A DNA stretch of 64,000 bases, taken from contig RHPI01002823.1 in the NCBI GenBank assembly GCA_009103225.1, positions 907,797 through 971,796 on the forward strand. Reading direction: 5' to 3'. Origin of the DNA: Chlorokybus atmophyticus. Its lineage: Eukaryota; Streptophyta; Chlorokybophyceae; Chlorokybales; Chlorokybaceae. The notes under the pieces are model-generated. The model saw nothing but the letters and a program-made list of their open reading frames with translations. It had not been told where the DNA came from and ran no database searches. Below are positions 1 through 13,100 of this stretch, piece after piece. Both the position numbers and the translations under genes were made by a program. How positions within the stretch are numbered: the first letter of the stretch is position 1; each line of letters starts with the position of its first letter.

Positions 1-1701
1 TTGCGTGTATTACTTCATGCCACCACGTGACACGCAAACATCCTCATACACATACGTCGTGAGTGGCGACCATGGCTGGCTGGCTAACTTCTCCCTCCTC
101 CGCGATGCTCTACAGGTGCTTGCCGCTACCGCGTCCCTCTACCCCCACCCCTCCCCCAGTCTATAGCTACTGCACTTAGGTATAGCTTAGTGGGGCCCCC
201 CACCCGGTTGTCTTGCCCTTGCTTGTGTTGTATTATTAGGCTTGGATGTGTTGTGTGCTTGCTGCCTTGACTACTTGGCCCCAATCCATCTGTTGTATAC
301 TATACATGCTGCAGCCATAGCATACAATCATCGCTGTCACCTCACCACCGCCACACAAGGTGCTGCAGCTAGCTCATGGCGTCTGTGCCAACAGGCGCGC
401 CTGCTACGGGGGCGGACGCAGCCCTGGCCACGGAGTCAGAGGTGATGTGGGCGACGTGGGCGGCACGGCAACATGGGCGGCGCGGCGTGACTTGGGCAGG
501 CGGGACGTGATGCGGGAGCGCATGTGACGCTGGGAGTCATGCGGTGGTGTGCTAGCAGCGAGCGTGTGTACGAAAGAACGCCGAGGATATCGGCTGTGTA
601 CAAAAGAACGTCGATGGAATGGTGTAACGCATGCGACACATAGGCTGAATACTAATGCTATACTAATATTTCAACTAAGATACACGGCAATCAGTTCGTG
701 TCTATGCCTAACCCCCCAACAACACAATGCATACAGCACAGCACAGCCAAGGCAACTACACTAGCGCCGCCAAGACACATAGCACACATGTCATAGCATA
801 GCTGGCAGCATATTGCCAGCTAACCCAATACACAGCACACGGCACAATTCGGTCATTAGGGCACCACTGGGCGGTGTCATAGATGAGCATGACGCGTGTA
901 CATGTATATAGAGTGTTGACTTATGTACCTTTACATGCATAGGCCAGCAGCAGCCAGATGCAGAGCCGCAATGTCTGTCACACTGTCAATGCGTCAGCAT
1001 CGACTATAACAATGACAACATCCATCATGCACACAAAATATCTCAAAATATTAACATGTGCACATGCTTGCAGACTTAACAGGGTTGGGCAGTAGAGTAG
1101 TGAAGTAGGTAGTAATATGTAGTATGTACTTGACCCGGTTGTTGTGACTGAGGTGAGAATGGTCGGAGAGTGTCCATGCCTGTGTCGTACATGTTGCATA
1201 CATTACATGCATATTCTGTACACTTGTTGTGTAGTATAGCTCACCTTTCCCAACGTGGCAGCTCACATTCAACTAGTCCACACTTTCCCGATCAATTACA
1301 TCTTATCCTTTGGACAACGTCCATTCATGACATTTACACCAACACAATGCTAACTCAAGCACATAATTTCTTGTACAACAGCTTATATTACATGAGAAAG
1401 ATTTGCCTGTGTTGACTTGCAAGCTGCGCAGACTCACACTGAAATAAGTTGCTGCCATGTTGGACTGTGCTTGGGCTGGCGTACGTTGCATGGGCCGTGC
1501 AATGGTGAGTCACATGCACAGCATTACACATTTTTTACACAAGTGCATACCAGGTGCATTTATGTACCTGCACAGGTATGCAAATTCAACTAAGGTTGAC
1601 AATCAGCATTAAGCGTACACTGTTTCACCTCTAATCCCAAAAAAGAATATGGTATCAAAAGAATGTACATCCCCGTATGGGGCAGATATGTTACACCCAA
1701 A
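1..1701. other. Left-edge intergenic DNA, no gene recognised
   Basis: No open frame here resembles a known family or joins into a plausible exon chain. About 380-540 is G-rich with repeated ATGGGCG/GTGGGCG-like words. About 560-625 holds two imperfect direct copies of a TGTGTACgAAAGAACG word. The rest is ordinary mixed-composition sequence that includes the 3' flank of the minus-strand gene starting at 1702. Confidence 0.5.
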
Positions 1702-3215
1702 CTACTTCTTGCCACCCGTGAAAAACCCATGCATGCCACCGGCTTCGCTTCCAGCCTCCATAGAGTGCGCAGATTTCAACTCGACGGCATCCATGTCATC
1801 CTTGTCACTCTGTTATGTCAAAGACAATTCAATTACTACTGAATGCAGACTCCACCAGCAACGTCAGCAGATCTGCAACTTACCACAAGAGGGCCCTGAA
1901 GATCAAACTTCACAGCCCAACCCTCTATGATCTGCTGATCAGTATACGTTGTCTTCTTGTAGCTGTCACGTGACTCCAGCTTCTGCACGTGCATTGAGTT
2001 CAAGTTCCTGCTGCAGATGTGTGCAAGGCAGGCAGCACCATCGTGTGCGCAGCTGTGCGGGGTCGTACCGACATATAGTCGCTGAGGGAATTAAGCTCAA
2101 GTGGGAAGGCGTAGTGGTAATAATGTCCTGTGGCAACACGCACATGGCGCAGCTTCGGCGCAAGATCCAGGTCGTGCTCTGTCACCTCTTTCCCAGCCAC
2201 ATACGGACCCTATTGACATGCCAAGTGCTGTTGATAACGAGTGGTAGGCAGGCAGTACTGCAGTCGTCACAGCAATGTAACTACATGAACCAAGTGTTGC
2301 AAGGTGTACAACTCACGTGCTCTTTGAGGTGGGTGTCAAATTTCGTCAGCTCCTCCTCCAGCTTCTGACGGTGCTCACTGGTGGCCTTCTTCTCCCTGAT
2401 CCACTCCATGAACTCAGGAAAAATGTTGTTGCCAACGCTCTTAAACTCCTCCGGAGTCTTGAGTGATGGCTCTGGGAACCTGATAGCATGCAGCAGATCA
2501 GCACAGGACCAGGACACACGCACACGCACAAACGCGCGCATGCGCAAACGCCCACATGAAATCGCAACCTCGCATCAGAACTTCAGAATCCCAGCCAGAA
2601 CTTACTTCTCCTCTAGGTACTGGATGATCTTCTCAGAGTCTTGGATCCACTTCTCTCCATCGCGGAGCACAGGCATCAACCCACTTGGGTTCTTCTCAAT
2701 GAAATAGTCTGGCTTATTCTCATTGGGACCCTCCTCAATGTATGTAGACTTATACGGCAACTGCTTCTCCTCCAGCGTCAGGTATACACGCTGGGAGAAC
2801 GGGCCTGCAATGCACGCATTTCACATGCCATAATTAGCCTCATCCATTTGACATATATGGCCTGATAGCCAGCTCCACATGCATGCATGCATGCATACGC
2901 CAAGCTGTAAGCCTGAACACAGTGCAACCAACCAGCAACATGCCGTAACAAGAATGCATGCCCAATTATCTCTTGCAGAGGCATTCACTCACAATCTCCG
3001 CGCTTGGGTGGCTGAGTGCCAGGCCACGCCTTCCCGTACGTCTCAAGGTCAACAGATCCAGCTTGTGCCGAGGCCATCCTGACTACTTGATCAGCTCGGC
3101 GAAACCCCGCACGCCTGGTGCCACTGTTACCAGCAAGTAATCTCAACCCCGCACCGCTGCTACCCAACCGCCTCAACCCCGCCGCCGCCGTGCTCGTCGC
3201 CACCACCCTCAGCAT
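1702..3215 (-). CDS. DHAR: Dehydroascorbate reductase (DHAR-class GST), probably organelle-targeted
   Basis: DHAR regenerates ascorbate from dehydroascorbate using glutathione. Six minus-strand exons join in frame: 3215-2993, 2804-2606, 2479-2317, 2209-2069, 1982-1884, 1809-1702 (about 310 aa). The first ~55 residues are rich in Ala, Arg, Ser and Gly and begin MLRVVATSTAAAGLRRLG, which looks like a transit peptide. The exon 1/2 junction rebuilds the thioredoxin-fold active site GDCPFSQRV, with catalytic Cys at about residue 75. Next come RVYLTLEEK and a Pro-Ser-Gly segment, FPEPSLKTPEEF, and the helical domain GPYVAGKEVTEHDLDLAPK, all DHAR hallmarks. The C-terminus carries an extra Gly/Met-rich tail ending FFTGGKK. 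The ATG at 3213-3215 is chosen because it opens the basic presequence; an upstream TTG is in frame but unlikely. Chloroplast versus mitochondrial targeting cannot be decided by eye. Confidence 0.93.
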
Positions 3216-4657
3216 GCTGAACGTTACCAAACCCTAACTCAAAGCACCTCCACACTGCTATTCGAGCCATGGCCGTGGATAAGCTCGACACCGCCGGCGA
3301 CATCGCCGCAGCTGACGTGGTAGGAGCGCCCGGCCGACGTGGCAGTCCACACTGATCAAAAGACGCTGCCCGGGTCTGGTCAATTGCCTTGTGTCGGACT
3401 GCGCGACGTTGGTCATGCTCGATCCGATCGCCTCAGCGCGGGAGATCTGTGCTGGCATGACGCATAACGCGGGTAGTCCCAGGCTGGGAACTCCCGGCAG
3501 GGTAATTTGCAGCGTGATGCGTAGTGCGTGACACAGCCCCTGGGCAACCTCAATTCCCATGAGTGGCGCGCGCTCAAAATCAAGTACGTGGTAGTGGTAG
3601 GCCTACAGGAATAGTAGGCCTCAAGTTTCCATCTGGATTCCGACATCACTTATTCTAACACGCTCAAAAGGGTTTCATCTTGTTTTGTGTAGTTTTTTAT
3701 TTTTTTTGTTTCTTTTTTTCGTCTTGTTTCAAGCGCTTTGTGTTCCTCCTGATTGTTGTAATTTTAAGCATATCAACTAAACGGGTATTAAATGCTGATA
3801 AAAGTTGATTGCAGTCACAATAAACAACTTTATTCGCGAGTGAAAATTTACACCTGTCAAACGGTTTAACGATTGTGCATGGCAATGTTGCAGCACAATC
3901 ATTCAACGTCAACAATGAAGTGGTATGACTAATATGCTAAATAATGGCCTAATACTTGTGTTGCAATGTTGATAATGTGTGATTGTAGCATTTTAACGTA
4001 TGTTTGCATTAGCAACGTTTGCTTTAACGGCATTTACAACGTACTTTGCATATGGATGTCTACAACGCTTACATCGACATGATTCATTACAAAATTAGCT
4101 TTTATAACTATGATCAATGTGCATCACGTTGTTTTATTCTCAATTTTACTGATGTTGATTATCTGCATGCAATGTTACATGATGATTGTATAATATGCAA
4201 CATAATCATACGTGCAAAATAACATTGTGCATATCACCATACTTGCTATTATGTTATGGTTTACTTTCTCACGTTGAGTTGTCAACCCATTACAAGGGAG
4301 CCTGATTGCTTGAACCCGTTCATTGCTTATATTTATTACTGGTGCGAACTCGGATCATATAGCGTGTGGCTCACACGGTGCGATGATAGTTGCACACACA
4401 TGTGCATGTCGAGCTACAACTATTCCATGATGTAGTGCGTATATTTCAGAATTCAAGATAGTGAGTGAGGTTTCCTCACTGAGCATCTTGAGAACATTAC
4501 TCTTTTAGAAGCAAAAGTGTTGTATTAACAGTGTTGATCTGAGGATGTTGATTCAACGCCCTCAGGTCAAGCTTTCAACCCATCAACACCTACCTCATGC
4601 AGTTCAGGACTCAGGACTCACCCTTATGACCGTCGGTCTGCTTCCTTAATTTGAGGC
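3216..4657. other. Intergenic: GC-rich promoter side, then AT-rich stretch
   Basis: 3216-3560 is GC-rich and probably contains the DHAR promoter. About 3690-4330 is clearly more AT-rich than its surroundings, with poly-T runs near 3695-3725, and no open frame looks coding. No repeat boundaries were found. Confidence 0.4.
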
Positions 4658-5144
4658 TTGGCGGCGCCCATGCAACATGGCAAGCGCGCGCCAGCCACGC
4701 TCCGGCGCGGCGCTTCAATTTGCCCACAACGCGGTCGCCACGTGGCCGCACCGTCACAGATCGCCGCCGGAGTGCCGAACTCGTTCTCCAGTCACGCTAA
4801 GTTTAACGCACAGAAGCCCGCGGATGCACGGCTACCTAACCGGCTGTTCTCGGTGACTTTAGCCGTGATTAGGGCTGGCATGGCGAGGAAATCAACTATT
4901 CGTGCCAGTGGCGGCGGCGGTGGCGGCGAGGTGGTTGGGATCGGCGTCGTCGGCATCGTTGTCGTCGTTGCTTGATTCGTCGCTGGCAGCTTTATCCAGG
5001 GGATGTGTCGAGGAGCTACGTGAGTTGAGAGGTGAGGAGAACAGTGACCGGCAAGTTCGCCGCATGCTGTACTCCCAGGCTGAGAGTACAGCACGCGGCT
5101 GCGAGTCCGGTAGCATGCTGGCCTGTTCACCCACGCGGGTGTAA
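4658..5144 (+). other. Possible orphan first exon(s) with a presequence-like N-terminus
   Basis: An ATG at 4658 opens a 105-codon frame rich in Ala, Arg and Ser. It runs through ARKSTIRASGGGGGG into a valine-rich end, and an overlapping frame (4902-5144, +) continues with SSLLDSSLAALSRGCVEELRELRGEE. The first part looks like a chloroplast or mitochondrial presequence. No family was recognised and no convincing continuation was found before the carrier gene at 5667. It may be a decayed gene, a short lineage-specific gene or an upstream exon of the carrier. Low confidence. Confidence 0.2.
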
Positions 5145-5666
5145 TAATAGTATTGATCAGAACCGAAAGTTTACCCTTAGTCGTGCAATTTACATCTTGC
5201 AGTGCATGTAACTATGCTGATGCTCATCGTTCACTGTTTTATGAGACATGTTTGTCTGATCAATAGGGTTTTGGCATTTGTGTGGGATGCATATCGTCAT
5301 GCAGTTTAGCGATGCTAGTTTGTCATGCATACTTTATTACTCGAGTATAGTTTAGTTTATCAACGTGCTTCACGACTGTACTCCGTGTCATCCGTTCGTG
5401 GATGCAGGATTGAAAATGCAACCGGTTGGTAACTACTATTTGCAGGTGTTTTATTTACAAGCAAGTACCGTGTGAAAGGTGTGCAGTGACAACAGCTGTT
5501 GACAATGCGCAAACCGAGGTGTACGCGGTTAGCATGGTAGGTCGCATGCCAGCATGCTCACATGCATGCGCTTGCGCGCGTTTGCAACCCACATTCTTGC
5601 ATGCATACGCTGATCTATGCCTGATGATCAGATCCCCCCTTATCAGCATCCCTTCCTATTGTCAAC

Positions 5667-7650
5667 ATGGTCAACATAAGTCAGCCCGAAGTAAATATGC
5701 AAGACCACCACGCAGCAGCGAGTCCCTCAATGCATAACTGGTCATCAGTTGTCGGCCGCTGGATGCCCGCAGCAGTGCAGCCGGCTGACAGCTGGCATTT
5801 GCGCAACAACAATAACATCGGTGATGATAACAATGCGCCGTCCACGTCCGGAAGTCACATGCCTTTGCCATCTGGTAGAGCCACCCATGAGCTTGCTCTT
5901 CACGAGAAGACTATTGCAGCGGGCAGCGCCGCTGTCGTCTCTGCTGTGGTTGTTAATCCTCTTGACGTAGTTAAGGTGAGTCTTTTGTATGTATATTGGT
6001 TTGCAGTGTGAGTTTGTAAGTACATCAGGCTGTGCTCTCTAATTGCTTGGTTGCTGCAGACTCGATTGCAGGCACAGACCAGCATGTCGAAGGCACATAT
6101 GCCACAGGAGCTGACTTGGGCCAGGGTATGTTGTGTTCTTTGCTTGTCGCAGTTAGTTGTTGTCTCTCACATGTACACACTGGCTGTGACGCCAGCGCCT
6201 GATGTCCAGTCTTTGGATTTGCTATGCAAAAGTACAAGATTGTGTGCAGATGGCTCTTGCTGGTGGTTGCCCCCACGGTTGCACGCCACGTGTGACAAAC
6301 TGTGCTTTACATCCTTGTCCTCCGCAGTACTACATCTACGATGGGTCTCTGGACGTCATCAACAAGATCATTCAGCAGGTAGCTCTACCTCATTTTGCAA
6401 CAACTTTGCTGTCACAACAATTATTGTTGTTGGAGTACGCAAGGCTTATGTATGCTTGATGTGGGTAACTTTACAGGAGGGGTGGTTACGATTGTGGCGT
6501 GGTACTGGAGCCGCATTGATGTTAGCCGTGCCCACTGTAAGTGCCTTGACCACTTTCGTCACTCATTGTGGATGCGTGCATGCATAAATGTATGGCTTGC
6601 ACATCCGCATGCACGCACATGAGCGTGTGTCTGCAAGCATGCGCACACATGCTTATACCACACACATGTATTTAGGTTAAGCGTTTGTGTTTACAGGTTG
6701 GTATATACCTCCCGCTGTATGACTTCCTCAAAGATAAGGTAGATAAGAAGCTACCCGGCCATGAAGGCGCTTCACCGCTCATTGCTGGCTCAGCTGCTCG
6801 CTCCTTTGCTGTGCTTGCGTGCTCTCCTCTAGAATTGGCACGCACGCGTATGCAAGCCAGCTCCTCTTCGCACAGCTCCATCGCCTCAATTTGGCAGTCT
6901 GTCTGGAACGACCGCAATGGCGCATCGTCCACAGGTTGGTGCTTGCGCGCACAGGCATGCGCGTGCACGTGTGTGGTGCGCACATATGTGTATGGCTTCA
7001 GCGAGCAGTGTGTCCAGTAAGGCTCACTACTTGTTGCTTGCCAGGGCTGCACAGAATGCGTGGGCTTTGGACAGGCGCTGGCACGCAGCTCATCCGCGAC
7101 GTCCCTTTTTCTGCCATCTACTGGGCCACCCTTGAGGCTGTGAGGATACGCCTCCTCCCAGAACCTACTCCTGGCCCTGAGTCGGCATCAAAGGTATGAG
7201 TTGTACTAAGTGGTTTATTTGCAAGCTATACAACCAACCTGTCGGTGTCTTGCATTGCGGCCACTCTGTTGGCCTGATTAAAGAAATATTGTGTTATTGC
7301 AACTCTTGCCAACAGTTATATTTCAATAGTCCAATGCACAGTTTATCTGCATGCAGGTGTTCCAGGCAAACTGCGCAGCTGGATTTCTTGGCGGAGCGAT
7401 TGCTGCGGCGGCCACAACGCCGTTAGATGTAATCAAGACCAAGCGGCAGATTGAGGCTGATCCGGCCCGGTTGCAGCGAAGCAATTTCGGTATGCTGCGC
7501 GAAATTGCCAAAGACGGTGGGGCAAGGGCGCTCTTCACGGGAGTCATCCCGCGCGTGGCTCGCGCAGCACCTTCGTGCGCGATCGTCATCACTTGCTATG
7601 AGCTTGTGAAGAACCACTTCCTGCAGATGGATAGTGCCTTTCTTAGCTAG
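5667..7650 (+). CDS. Mitochondrial carrier, SLC25A39/40 (yeast MTM1) type
   Basis: Seven exons join in frame: 5667-5975, 6060-6125, 6250-6378, 6477-6536, 6697-6934, 7045-7193, 7357-7650 (about 414 aa). The protein has the three-repeat carrier fold, with signature loops NPLDVVK, SPLELAR and TPLDVIK. Features specific to SLC25A39/40 are LWRGTGAALMLAVPT, LIRDVPFSAIYW and APSCAIVITCYELVK near the C-terminus. Exon 3 carries a Cys cluster (C132, C136, C143, C148) in the first matrix loop, as in SLC25A39/40. Family members act in the inner mitochondrial membrane in glutathione import and manganese/iron homeostasis. The N-terminus (~70 residues, Asn- and Ser-rich, with a short NNNN run) is not conserved, so the start at 5667 is the least certain part. 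It ends at TAG 7648-7650. Confidence 0.92.
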
Positions 7651-10149
7651 GGTTACGTGGGGTCTTGATCGGAATGCGGGTGACTCTGTCTGTAGAACTC
7701 TCGGCGCATTGCCATCAGGTATATGATGTGGTGTTGTGTTTGCTTCAAGCAGTTGTTAGTATATCTCTTTGCGTGACTGGAGTGACGCAGTCGCATAGTT
7801 GTGCATCTTGTGAACAACTGTACTGGCAGGGTTATCCCACAATTGAGTGCTATTGTAGCAGTGCCATGGCAGTCCGCAACCTCATATCTGTCAGCAGTCT
7901 GCACATTATTATGCATATTACTCGGGTGAGACGGTATATACTGTTGTGATCATTCTACGACCCTTAAAAAAAAATGCGGCTGTATGAATACTTCAAGTCT
8001 TGCAAGTGATGCACAGCTGTGCGCCTATGGTGTCACTTGCGTGCATTGGCACATCTGACATGATGCCATCTACCCCACCCCACCCCCCCCCCCACCCCTA
8101 TCAACCAATGTGGATGTAATCAAGCATGGTGTTAGATATGTCACATATGTACACACGCAACACAATGCACCATGAACACTATCAACTACTGCATTGCAAC
8201 CACTACACACTTCCAAGTTGTCCCCACCGAGTTAACATGGTAGTGCGGTAGGTGCATCGCATACTGCCATTAACGCTTCCCTGTTAGATGCATGCACATC
8301 ATTATTGCTTTTCACTGTATACGCGTTGTCCACCTCCGGAGACTTCGCATCTGCTGAGCATTGCATGTTAAATCATGCACGGTTGCCATATAGGTGCCCA
8401 TCATAAAAACATGCGTGCCATGCGGCAGGACTCCTGCTGCTGCGTCATCGTTGTCATGGTCGTCTGTCAACGCCGCCGCGGGACAGCGCACTGCTGCCGC
8501 AACTTGCACTATATGCATCAGACCTCTAGCCAGCCCTTTGTGCATATAGTTACATATATGATTGCTTGCTTCCTGGCTTGGTTTTAATTTGCAAATGCAT
8601 CCACCCGCATAGTGGCACATGCGTGGCACAGCTTATTATATCAACGCAACTTGAAAAGTTTGAGAGAAATGCATTTGATATTACAATGAGTTGCGTAGTG
8701 CAGTTGGTCGCAGTTTTCGCATGAATGATCCACACTTATCTTACTTTTGCAATTGTATGAGTAGCTTACAAAGATGATGGTTGCTGTATCTATGTTCGTT
8801 TTAAGTGTCATGTCATGGTGCCACTGGGCATGATTTTCATTATCAATGCTATCAACAATTGCCAATGTCAAGCTGGCTGCTTAACATAACTTTATGCAAG
8901 CGGCTTGCATAGTGCCGTAGTGATGGAATATTTGAAAATCTGCAAAAAGCTATCAGAAGCTCCAGCAAAAAAGAAAACATTCATTTTTCAACCCCGTCAA
9001 ACCATGAGTTTCATTATATTTTCACTGGAATGCATATATCTCGCCAAGTGTTTGATCAATAAGTTATTTTCGATACACCTTCAAGAGCCTCTTGACTACA
9101 TTGTCATTTTATATGCAAAAATTTCTAGGCACTTTGCTACTCGTGCTCAACCCATGTCATAGACGACTCGTATATAATACAGAAGCTTTTTGTGCTTGAA
9201 ACACAACATGCAGGCACGCGTATACACACATGCCCACGCATTTGAACCCATCCTCTCACTCAACCATTCCATTACAACAAGCTTGATTACAAATTCATCA
9301 AAGCCAAGGAACGGCAATATGGACCATGTGTGTGCATGTAGGTTTGGCCAAGTTTTGTATCTTACTTATCATATTCCACTTGTTTTTGTATCTTGATTTA
9401 TGCATTTAACATCATGCTTGATTATTACGAAGCCAGTAACAATAACATATTAAACATGGAATCAATTCGAGAGGTTTAATAAAGCTAACAAGAACATGCA
9501 TCACTTATATTGCAGATCATTGTGTATACGAAAACATTTTATGTTTATATATCATGTCATGTTCGACAGCTTGAGTGTATCATGTGTTCAAAATAGCTTG
9601 TTGCGGCAAACTTCTGCTTGATTTTTCACATTTGTACATGAAGTCGTCCTTATTTGCTTAAAAATACATATTTTGTTCGCACAAATTGAGCTACCACACA
9701 ACTAACATTTGAATTGTATTTGTGTAGAACGATCACATTATGTTGCCAATGTTGGTGCACCTAACATTAACATTACAAGTCAGGCAGCCCCGGGCGGGCG
9801 GAGAGTTGAAGAAAAAGGCATGAGTGCTTTTGCAGCAGCAAAATCAATTCTAGACATACAGTGGCGGTGTAGTTGAGGCGTCAGGGCGGAGGCCGCGGCG
9901 CAGGAGGACGAGGTGCGGAAGGAGGAGGACGAGTAGAGGCCGGAGGTGCAGAGCGACAAATACGCACACTTAGGTATACGGTGGTGACATGACTACGAGG
10001 CTGTGGCTGGGCGGTGGTTGATTGTTTACTGAGACAGAAGGAGAGAAGTGGCGAGGACTTTTCCACTTGGCTGCTGCCTAGAGCTGCCTGCTTAGTTGGG
10101 ACATAAGGGTTGAGCCGCCTGGCCTGGCGCTCGCGTGTCGCAGCTGACC
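7651..10149. other. Intergenic region, no gene recognised
   Basis: Downstream flank of the carrier and upstream flank of CUL1. A poly-C tract with a few A and T lies at about 8070-8100. About 8600-9780 is AT-rich, without coding signal or recognisable repeat ends. 9790-10149 is purine-rich with repeated GGAGGACGAG-like words and probably holds the CUL1 5' UTR and core promoter. Confidence 0.4.
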
Positions 10150-13100
10150 ATGAACGACCGCAAGGTCATTGAGCTTGAGACGGGATGGGATCGCATGAAA
10201 AGGGGCATCAACAAGCTGAAGAATCTGCTGGAGGGTCGCCCGGAGTCGCAATTCAACGCCGAGGAGTACATGACGCTTTACACGTGAGTTGTGCTGTGTT
10301 CGTGTTAGCCGAGCAGTGTAGACGGCTTGGTTACTGGGTTGTTGTTTCGCTGTTTTGACACAGACCGCTAACCCTAAAGCAACTTCCAATTGTCACGCTT
10401 GTTTTGTAAGCTGAAGTGTGGTTTGCAATTGCGTTGCGGTCTTTGTGCCATGTCGCTACGTGCTTGAGCCATTTGTCCGCGCCTTAGGGTTACAACAGTA
10501 GCAGCTGTTCGTTGTTGATTATGCAGTTGTCATGTGGACGGCATGTGCTGCTGTGTAGAAGCGCTGCGAGCGCTTGCTAGCTGTTGCATGCACGTTTTGC
10601 TCTATTACACGCATGCAATGGCTCTCCAGCAGCCACTGTGCTTTCAGGCTGAGGGCCATCTCAAGGAAGCGGTGCAGATAGTCATGCTTGTGGTGCACTC
10701 AGTAAAACCACAGCCATGGGTATACTATCGTTCTGGGTAGTTTGGTTGTTAAAGATGGTGCTTGTTGCAGAACCATCTACAATATGTGCACTCAGAAGCC
10801 GCCCCACGACTACTCACAGCAGCTGTACGAGCGGTACCGAGAGGCATTCAACGAGTACATAAAGGATGCGGTAAGCACGGTCTATCACTAAATAGCCTCA
10901 AGTTAGTGGCATGCCCTAGTTGCTCCGCATGCATGCATATTAGTAGACGATAGTTTGTAAGTTGCAGTGTAAGAAGTTTCTTGTGAAGTTTTTACATGCA
11001 CGTCAGGTTCTACCAGCCCTGCGTGACAAGCATGATGAGTTCATGCTGCGCGAGTTGCAAAAGCGCTGGGACAACCACAAGATCATGGTCCGCTGGCTGT
11101 CCCGCTTCTTCAACTACCTTGATCGCTACTACATTACCCGGCACTCCCTTAGCAACCTCTATGATGTCGGCATGCTTTGCTTCAGAGATTTGGTACGCAA
11201 TTGTGTCTTGCATGCACAGCAGGTCGCTGACAGCATGCTCTAGCTTTACCAGGCTGTCGCTAGCTGACATGACTTTGCTCAATCAGTTGGCATAATCTTA
11301 CTTGACAGGTGTATTCGGAGCTAAAGCGCAATGTTAAGGATGCAGTGATCACTTTGGTATGGACAGATTATATTTTTCATGAGAGATTGCCACACGTTTG
11401 TGCAGGTGGTTTACCATGCTCACTCTACGTACGCACACAGATTGATAGGGAGCGGGAGGGAGAGCAGATAGATCGTGCATTGCTGAAAAATGTGCTGGGC
11501 ATTTTCGTCGAAATTGGCATGGGTTCCATGGATGCGTATGAGAATGACTTTGAGGCGGCGTTGCTATCAGACACATCTGCTTACTATTCGCGCAAAGCAG
11601 CTGTTTGGATCCAGCAGGATTCATGCCCAGATTACATGTTGAAGGTGACCAGCAGAGCATGTTTGCATTGAGTTGCTCCTCTTCCGCTTAGTTGCCAAGT
11701 GTTGATTATTTCCATGATGACAGGCTGAGGAGTGTTTGAAAAGGGAGAAGGAGCGAGTTGATATGTATTTGCATTCTAGCAGCGAACCAAAGCTGTTGAA
11801 GGTGGGCGCAATTGTGTCCGGTTGTTCGCAACAGTTTGAAATCGTGTTTGTAGCACACCCTTGTAGTTTCAGCTCGTGCTTAACAAGTAGTCGGCCTCAG
11901 GCTGTGGACGAAGAATTGCTTGCAAAGAATAAGCACACACTGTTGGAGAAGGAGCACTCAGGGTGCCATGCACTCTTGCGGGATGATAAGGTAAACCGCT
12001 GTTGGAGTCATCACTTGCTACTTCATCTTCACCCTTCCGATTGCATGCAGTGCAGCGCTTGCAATGTCATAGCTATTCTTGCGAAGGGAGGGTTTTTCTA
12101 ACAACAGCTCCTGAGTTCAGGTCTCGGATCTGTCGCGCATGTATCGGTTGTTTGAAAGGATACCCAAGGGACTTGAGCCAGTCAGCGACATCTTCCGGCA
12201 GGTATGGGTGATGACATAGCTGCTTGCAGACTGATTGATTGTCTTGCACACACAAACAGCCATTGGGCTGTCAGCTTGGGTTTCTTGGTTCTGAGTGTTG
12301 TACTGTTGTAGCACGTCACTGCGGAGGGCACTGCGCTGGTCAAGCAGGCAGAAGAAGCAGCAGCACAGAAGAAGGTAACATGCGTGGGAGGAGCCATACC
12401 ATTGCAAGCATGCAACTGACGTTGTTGCTACTTTTTTTGGGCAGGATGCGAAGAAGGACATTGTGGGCACCACAGAGCAGGTGTCGTTTTCGGTTGATTG
12501 TGACATGCATACACACATGATCTACAAGCCTGCATGAGCATGTGCGCGCAATGCAGTGTGTATGTGAATGCTGTTAGGAGTAGTATCCCTCAAGCTATGC
12601 ATGCGTGTTTGCCTCACTGCACTTGCTCAGCAGGTGTTTGTCCGTCGGGTGCTCGAGTTACACGACAAATACCTACAGTATGTCACTGAGTGCTTCAGGA
12701 ACAGCCCGCTGTTCCATAAGGTGTGCAACAATGCCGCTTTTCAGAGCAACACAGGTGCAGCAATTGTGGTGATAATCTTCTGCATGGTAGGCTTTGAAAG
12801 AAGCCTTTGAGGTCTTCTGCAACAAGGGTGTTGCGGGCAGCGCCAGCGCTGAGTTGCTCGCAACATTCTGCGACAACTTGTTAAAGAGGGGTGGCACTGA
12901 GAAGCTGAGCGATGAGGCCATTGAAGACACGCTGGAAAAGGTGGGATGAGAGGGCTTGCATGCGCTATTCTCAGTTAGCCTCACACACAGAGGCAATTTT
13001 GACTGTACACCTTTGCACTGCAGGTGGTGAAGCTGCTCGCATACATCAGTGACAAAGACTTGTTTGCGGAGTTCTACAGGTTTGTATAGCTGTTTGTTGC

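Noticed and set aside
242-1491. Several 60-90 codon open frames on both strands
   Set aside because: No family resemblance, no codon or composition signal and no joining partners; expected by chance in this composition.
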